Below are positions 59,268-64,000 of a stretch of DNA of 64,000 nt, piece by piece. Source of the DNA: Hyparrhenia diplandra (taxonomy: Eukaryota; Streptophyta; Magnoliopsida; Poales; Poaceae); the NCBI GenBank assembly GCA_015847255.1, contig JADLZK010010448.1:744001-808000 (forward strand), given 5' to 3'. The notes under the pieces are model-generated. The model was not told the DNA's origin. It did not search any database and saw only the letters and a program-made list of their open reading frames with translations. How positions within the stretch are numbered: the first letter of the stretch is position 1; each line of letters opens with the position of its first letter. The translations under genes and the position numbers were made by a program.

Positions 59268-61540
59268 AATAATACCAAATTACACCAAAAAGTTCATTTT
59301 TCCAAGGCCGTCACTAATAAGGAGAATTGTAATAGATAGCTGCCAAAAAATCTTACTTAAAGATAGCGCAGAGTGTTATGTCGTTTCATCTCATACATTA
59401 TTTCTACAAAACCTTTCTAGTACATATTTGTTGTTTCTATATACACATACACTATACACAACACAAAATGAATGTTGTAAAACCTACTACAATCATCATA
59501 TTATATGTGCCATCTTTATAGATTTGACAAATCATGGGCACACAAATACAATCATCATATTATATTTCTATTGATATTTATTTTTCAAGTATATACACTA
59601 GTCAATAAAATTTCATAGAAACCTACAAAACAATAAAGAAAACCATGGTCGCATAAAAATAAAAATAAAAATAAAAAATACCTCTAAAAATACAAAAATG
59701 ATACCAAATTACACCAAAAAAGAAGTTCAAAACCCGTCACGGATAAGGAGAATAATGTAGCTGCCAAAAACAAGCCATAGAGTGTTATTTGGCGTTTCAA
59801 TAATATTTCCAAAAAATTACATGTTTGTTTTTTTTTCTATATACACATAAAAATTGAAGTTCATTGAATTTGAAAAACCCAAATCATCTTATCAATTTGC
59901 AATCTTTTGGATTTGACAAACCATGCACAAAGTATATAATATATATCTAATAAAAGAATAAAAATGGATTTGAAAAACCATGGGCACATAATAAAATAGA
60001 TATATCTCCAATAAAAAGGAGAAAAATATGTAGTCGCTATTAATAAGAACAAATTAAAAGGAAACTAGTCCGTTATAGAGGAGGATCCCGACAAATGTTA
60101 TTTGACGCAAATTTCATCTCATACATTATTTGCGTTTACTTATAAACTATTGCCCCGTTATTTTTCTACATGTTTGAATTTTTTTGAATAAATATATCCT
60201 AGTTGTAGACATAACTTCAACCTTATAGGTTCTACAGAAACCATGAACACAAATAAAATAAAATGTTAAGAGTAGCTCTAATGAAAAAAAAAATGATCTG
60301 CAACCACCAACTAGAGAAAAACTAGCAAAACAATCATCTAGATATAAGAACACACCATTTGATTACATCATTCCAAACACGTTGGTTTTATTCTCACACA
60401 AAAAGGTGGATTTGCTTAAATAAAACAAACCTTCACTACCTTTGGTAATAGATAGCTGCCAAAAAATCTTACGGAAGCACAAAGTGTTATAGTTTCATCT
60501 TATACATTATACAAATCTAATATTTGTTGTTTCTATATACACATACACTATAAAAATGAATTTGACAAACCATATCTCGCCATATATCTTTATAAATTTG
60601 GCAAATCATGGGCAACACGAATACAATCATCATATTATATTTCTATTGATATTTAAATATATAATATAAAACCTACAAAACAATAATAAAGGTTAAGATG
60701 GTCGCATTAAAAAAAACCAAAAAATATAAGAAAAAGATAATAATGTGTTTCAATAATACCAAATTACACCAAAAAAAATAGAAGTTCATTCTTCCAAACC
60801 TGTCATTTAAGGAGAACTGTAATAGATAGCTGCCAAAAAAATTAAAAGGAAGTTTCATCTCATAAATTTCTTTACTACCTATATACACATACACCATACA
60901 CGAAAGAAAAATGAATGTCGTAAAAACCTACTACAAATCATCTTATTAATTTGCAATCTTTATGGATTTGACAAACCGCACAAAGTATATAATATATCTA
61001 ATGAAAAGGATAAACATTTGACAAACCATGGGCACACAATATATAATAACATAAAGAAATATGATCTGTAATTCTTAGTAAGAACAAATTAAAAGGAAGC
61101 AAAAGTTTACCTTTGGGAGGATCCCGACAAAAGTCTACCCAAATAACATAAAAATTGGGATGTCCTTACAAAAACAAGAGCAAAGCCTCATTAGATGCGT
61201 TTCACCTTATACATTACTATTGCCATGTTATTTTTCTACTACTTATTAATCATTTTTCATGGCATTTCTATACACTAAGATGAATAAATGCCACAGCATC
61301 CATCCTAGTTGTAGACATAACTTCAATCCTTATAGGTTCTATAGAAACCATGAGCACAAATAACATAAACAAGTATTAAGAGTAGCTCTAATGAAAAAGA
61401 AAAATGATCTGCAGAGAAAAACTACAACAAAACAAAAAGTTGATGCACCCACCACAAGAATGTAGAGTAGATCTAAGAACACACCAGTACATCATTCCAA
61501 ACACGTTGGTTTTATGCTCACACAAAAAGGTAAACAAAGA
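59268..61540. repeat. AT-rich complex tandem repeat, units of about 1.1 kb
   Basis: Two diverged long units are visible. Landmarks recur about 1.03-1.13 kb apart: TAGATAGCTGCCAAAAAATC (59343, 60449), ATACCAAATTACACCAAAAA (59701, 60757), GGATTTGACAAACC (59908, 60964), GGAGGATCCCGACAAA (60081, 61117), CTAGTTGTAGACATAACTTC (60199, 61306) and AACACGTTGGTTTTAT (60375, 61500). Shorter sub-units of roughly 400 bp (starting 59268 and 59700) also recur. No coding capacity. It directly precedes the DRIP-type gene. Confidence 0.75.
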
Positions 61541-61856
61541 CAAAAAGAAAAGAAAAAGATTAATGGCGAAATAAAACCACCCACCTCTGCACCTTCACTG
61601 CCTTTGGTCCTTCCTTCGGCTTCTCTCGTCCCTCCCTCGATAAGCACGTAAAATTAATTTTTCATTTTTTTTTGTCTCGTCGTCGTCCTCTGCTTCTTCA
61701 ACTCCCTTCTCTCCTCCGCCTCGGCGTCGTCGTGCGCTCCGATCTCTCCTCCCATTTCCACGCGGAGGGAGGCGTCGGGCGGCGCCGGCCTTTTGCTTCG
61801 CCTCGCCCCTCCCCGGCAGGCATGCGGAGCTAGCCTCGCGGCTGGGCCCCACGCCA

Positions 61857-62113
61857 TGCAGACCACCGGGCCCGCATCGCCGGATAAGCCGCCGCCGGCG
61901 GCTGTTGAGCCGGAGGCCGAGGAGGAGGACAAGGTGGAGGAGGAGGAGGGGACGGAGGATAAGAAGGAGGAGGCGACGCCGAAGGTGGGCGGCGAGGATG
62001 TGGATGAGGAGGAAGAGGGGAGGGGGAGCAGCAGGAGGGGAGGAGAGGCAAGAAGCGGCAGCGCCGCCCGCGACGAGGCGGTGCGGCCGGGGACAGCGCC
62101 GTCGCCATGGTGA
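61857..62113 (+). other. Acidic upstream ORF overlapping the RING start codon
   Basis: An 85-codon frame (MQTTGPASPDKPPP..., then long Glu/Asp runs) ends with TGA at 62111-62113, four bases past the start of the RING frame at 62107, so the two share CCATGGTGA. It could be a regulatory upstream ORF, or the true N-terminus if one base is missing near 62030: in the RING frame the codons just upstream read KKRQRRPRRGGAAGDSAVA. Confidence 0.5.
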
Positions 62114-63368
62114 AGCGGGACCTGCTCGTGCGCTGCTTGACGTGCCCGCTCTGCGACCGCCTGCTCCGCAAGGCCACCACCATCTCCGAGTGCCTCCACA
62201 CATGTGAGTCCTTCTTCCTCCTCTGCCTTGCTTGCCTTAGCCTGCTCCGCCGCCGATCCCGGCGGGCTCCAACGCTTGCATCTCGACGACGGTTCCGTGC
62301 GACGGCGATTGGATTCGAGTTCGACGTGCGTCAGCCCCTCTGCCTTGGGCTGCTCCGGATTTGGTAGCCCGGGGGATGCGGAGACGTGGGTCGGCCGTTC
62401 CCGGTGACCCGACGACGCTGTGCGGCCTTCTCCTCGGCGTCCATGCGCGATTGCGATTCTCGACGTGCTTGCGTGCGTGCGTTCCGGGCCGTGCTGTAGT
62501 TTCGCCCCTCGAGTCCACGTAAATCTAGTTGGAGTTGACCATGTTTGGTAGCTTTCCTTGCTTTCTATTCTTGCCTTATCAGGCTGACCTGCAATTCTGT
62601 TTATCCAATCGTGCGTGATGTGCAATGTTGCAACAATGCTGGGATTCAGCATGTGCATTTTACGTGGATTTCGATTCCTATAGCTGTCGATTGGCTGTCT
62701 TTGCCCCCAAACCGTGAAATGCTTTGGCTCCTGTTGACAATAATGTTCAGGAGGACGTTTTGTATGCCTCCGGTGCTGTGATTTGAGTTGCTAGTCAGTT
62801 TGAGTTGATGGTTAACATTACTCCCCCCTCTTGGTATTCAGTGTGAGTTCAATGAATGTTGGCCTATAATCAGTGGAACTGTCCACAAAAACGTTTCAGG
62901 CCACAATGTGCAATCGTAGTAGACTGTAAATATTTACAAACTACTTGATTACTACTCTGCATGTGTGAGTGGATTGGTTCAACTGTCCATGCTGTGTGTG
63001 CATTTGAAATAGTGGGTCTCATGTTATATGGTACATGCTGGTTCAATATTGATCCGTCTTGTTATTTTGCATTGTATCATTTCACTTCTCATGATATGGG
63101 TATATTGCAGTATGGAACATTCTTAATGTTTTCAATCGAAAGCAACTTCTGTCTAGACAGAAAATTTCTATTTGTGTGAAATGAAGCATTGTGTTGTGCC
63201 TTATTCAAATTCTTTATATTGTGGAGTTCTCACACTCTATTTTAACTTGTGTCCTTTGCATTATGCAGTTTGTAGAAAGTGTATTTATAAGAAGCTCAAT
63301 GATGAGGACCTTGACCACTGTCCAGTATGTAACATTGATTTGGGCTGCACCCCAGTCGACAAGCTTAG
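62107..63368 (+). CDS. DRIP-type RING E3 ubiquitin ligase (5' part)
   Basis: Exons 62107-62203 and 63269-63368, joined in phase, encode MVKRDLLVRCLTCPLC, RKATTISECLHT and FCRKCIYKKLNDEDLDHCPV then CNIDLGCTPVDKLR. This is the complete N-terminal C3HC4 RING of the DREB2A-interacting protein (DRIP/PCGF-like) family, whose Arabidopsis members ubiquitinate the drought regulator DREB2A in the nucleus. Arabidopsis DRIPs begin only a few residues before the RING, which supports ATG 62107 (context GTCGCCATGG). The next donor is AG|GTACTT at 63368. The rest of the protein, including the conserved C-terminal ubiquitin-like part, lies beyond the window. Confidence 0.92.
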
Positions 63369-64000
63369 GTACTTTTCTCCTGACCCTTCTCTTTATGCAA
63401 CTGTAGTGAGCAACTGGAATTTTAGTTCTCTGACAAATGTTTTGTTTTGCTAAATATTCTTTTTACTTTTCTTACTTCTAAGATACATGTTTCAGCACTA
63501 CTTGACTTCACAACTAAGTTCCTTGATTTTGTGCTATTAGCATCTATTTCCATCGGATAGCAAGATGGCAGAATAAAAGCTTTGGCCACAAAATCTTTGT
63601 ATTTGATAGTTGCTCTAAATTGCAGATAGTAGCAAACAAAATTAGATAATGGAACTACAATTCTACAGTTTGCAATACTCATATCACTTTTTTGATAAGC
63701 TTGAACATAGATATATTGCTTTGCATGTAATTTAGAATTTAGAGTGATCTTTTGGAAATGGTGCACTCCAGAATAGTATATATTCTCTGCTATCGAGCAT
63801 ACTAGCTTATCTCACATAAGATATTCGTGTAGTAGCTTGCTTTCTTGAATCCTCTGAGGTTCATGCCAAAGAAATGCATAGTGGTACAAAATGTTCCACT
63901 TACCATGAAGCTCTCAAATAAGAATTGCTGTCAATCTCCCGCCGAAAACACATTCTGTGGTTGACAGCTGGTGTTCATTCTTATCTATTGTCATTTTGAG
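63369..64000 (+). other. Second intron of the RING gene
   Basis: AT-rich non-coding sequence after the GTACTT donor, running to the window edge. No further exon can be recognised. Confidence 0.7.

Noticed and set aside
61595..62658. 334-codon - strand ORF opposite the RING gene
   Set aside because: Antisense of the acidic GC-rich leader; low-complexity Ser/Pro text without domain features.
1..64000. CRISPR array, operon, phage or plasmid features
   Set aside because: Introns, MITEs, a SINE and plant protein families show nuclear plant DNA; the tandem repeats lack regular spacers.
1..64000. tRNA or rRNA genes
   Set aside because: The only tRNA-like signal found by eye is the B box in the SINE at 49385; no cloverleaf was recognised, although a covariance-model scan could still find one.

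Overview
The window looks like nuclear DNA of a grass, most probably rice (Oryza). The evidence is intron-rich genes with GC-rich first exons, Stowaway-type and PIF/Harbinger-type MITEs (one has termini one base different from the mPing terminus as I remember it), a grass-type SINE and a FAR1-type MULE. The end of an Aux/IAA gene at one edge and a DRIP-type RING gene at the other would fit rice chromosome 12 near OsIAA30/OsIAA31, but that placement is inference from memory.

Layout: (1) 338-763, + strand, 3' exons of an Aux/IAA repressor; (2) 3489-8385, - strand, a 12-exon P-loop kinase of the uridine-kinase-like type, with two Stowaway MITEs and a LINE tail in its introns; (3) 8990-13381, - strand, a 10-exon FBL17-type F-box/LRR gene; (4) 13466-17138, a complete MULE with 9-bp target duplications and a decayed FAR1-type transposase; (5) about 17.1-20 kb, tandem degenerate copies of a segment that includes the 3' end of the next gene, one carrying an mPing-like MITE; (6) 22772-26628, + strand, an 11-exon ankyrin-TPR gene; (7) 27633-30813, - strand, a second, more degenerate FBL17-type copy with a perfect 218-bp tandem duplication of its last exon; (8) about 31-43.9 kb, mostly non-genic DNA with transposon-derived pieces and two weak coding candidates; (9) 44632-45260, + strand, a small plant-specific protein of unknown function; (10) 46-50 kb, MITEs, a Pack-like inverted-repeat element and a SINE; (11) 50634-55134, - strand, a 12-exon pyridoxal kinase (SOS4 type) that reads cleanly throughout; (12) 55.4-61.6 kb, MITEs, a PIF-like element with a GC-rich core and a 1.1-kb AT-rich tandem repeat; (13) 62107-63368, + strand, the first two coding exons of a DRIP-type RING E3 ligase that continues past the window.

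The genes do not form a pathway. They are independent housekeeping or regulatory genes: auxin response, vitamin B6 salvage, ubiquitin ligation and cell-cycle F-box. The active part of the window is 8.6-31 kb, where FBL17-type and ankyrin-TPR sequences have been duplicated, truncated and invaded by transposons.

One caution affects many calls. Single-base shifts, several of them at homopolymer runs, break the kinase, both FBL17 copies, the ankyrin-TPR gene and the 44.6-kb gene, whereas the pyridoxal kinase is intact. Some of these breaks may be sequence errors rather than pseudogenisation.
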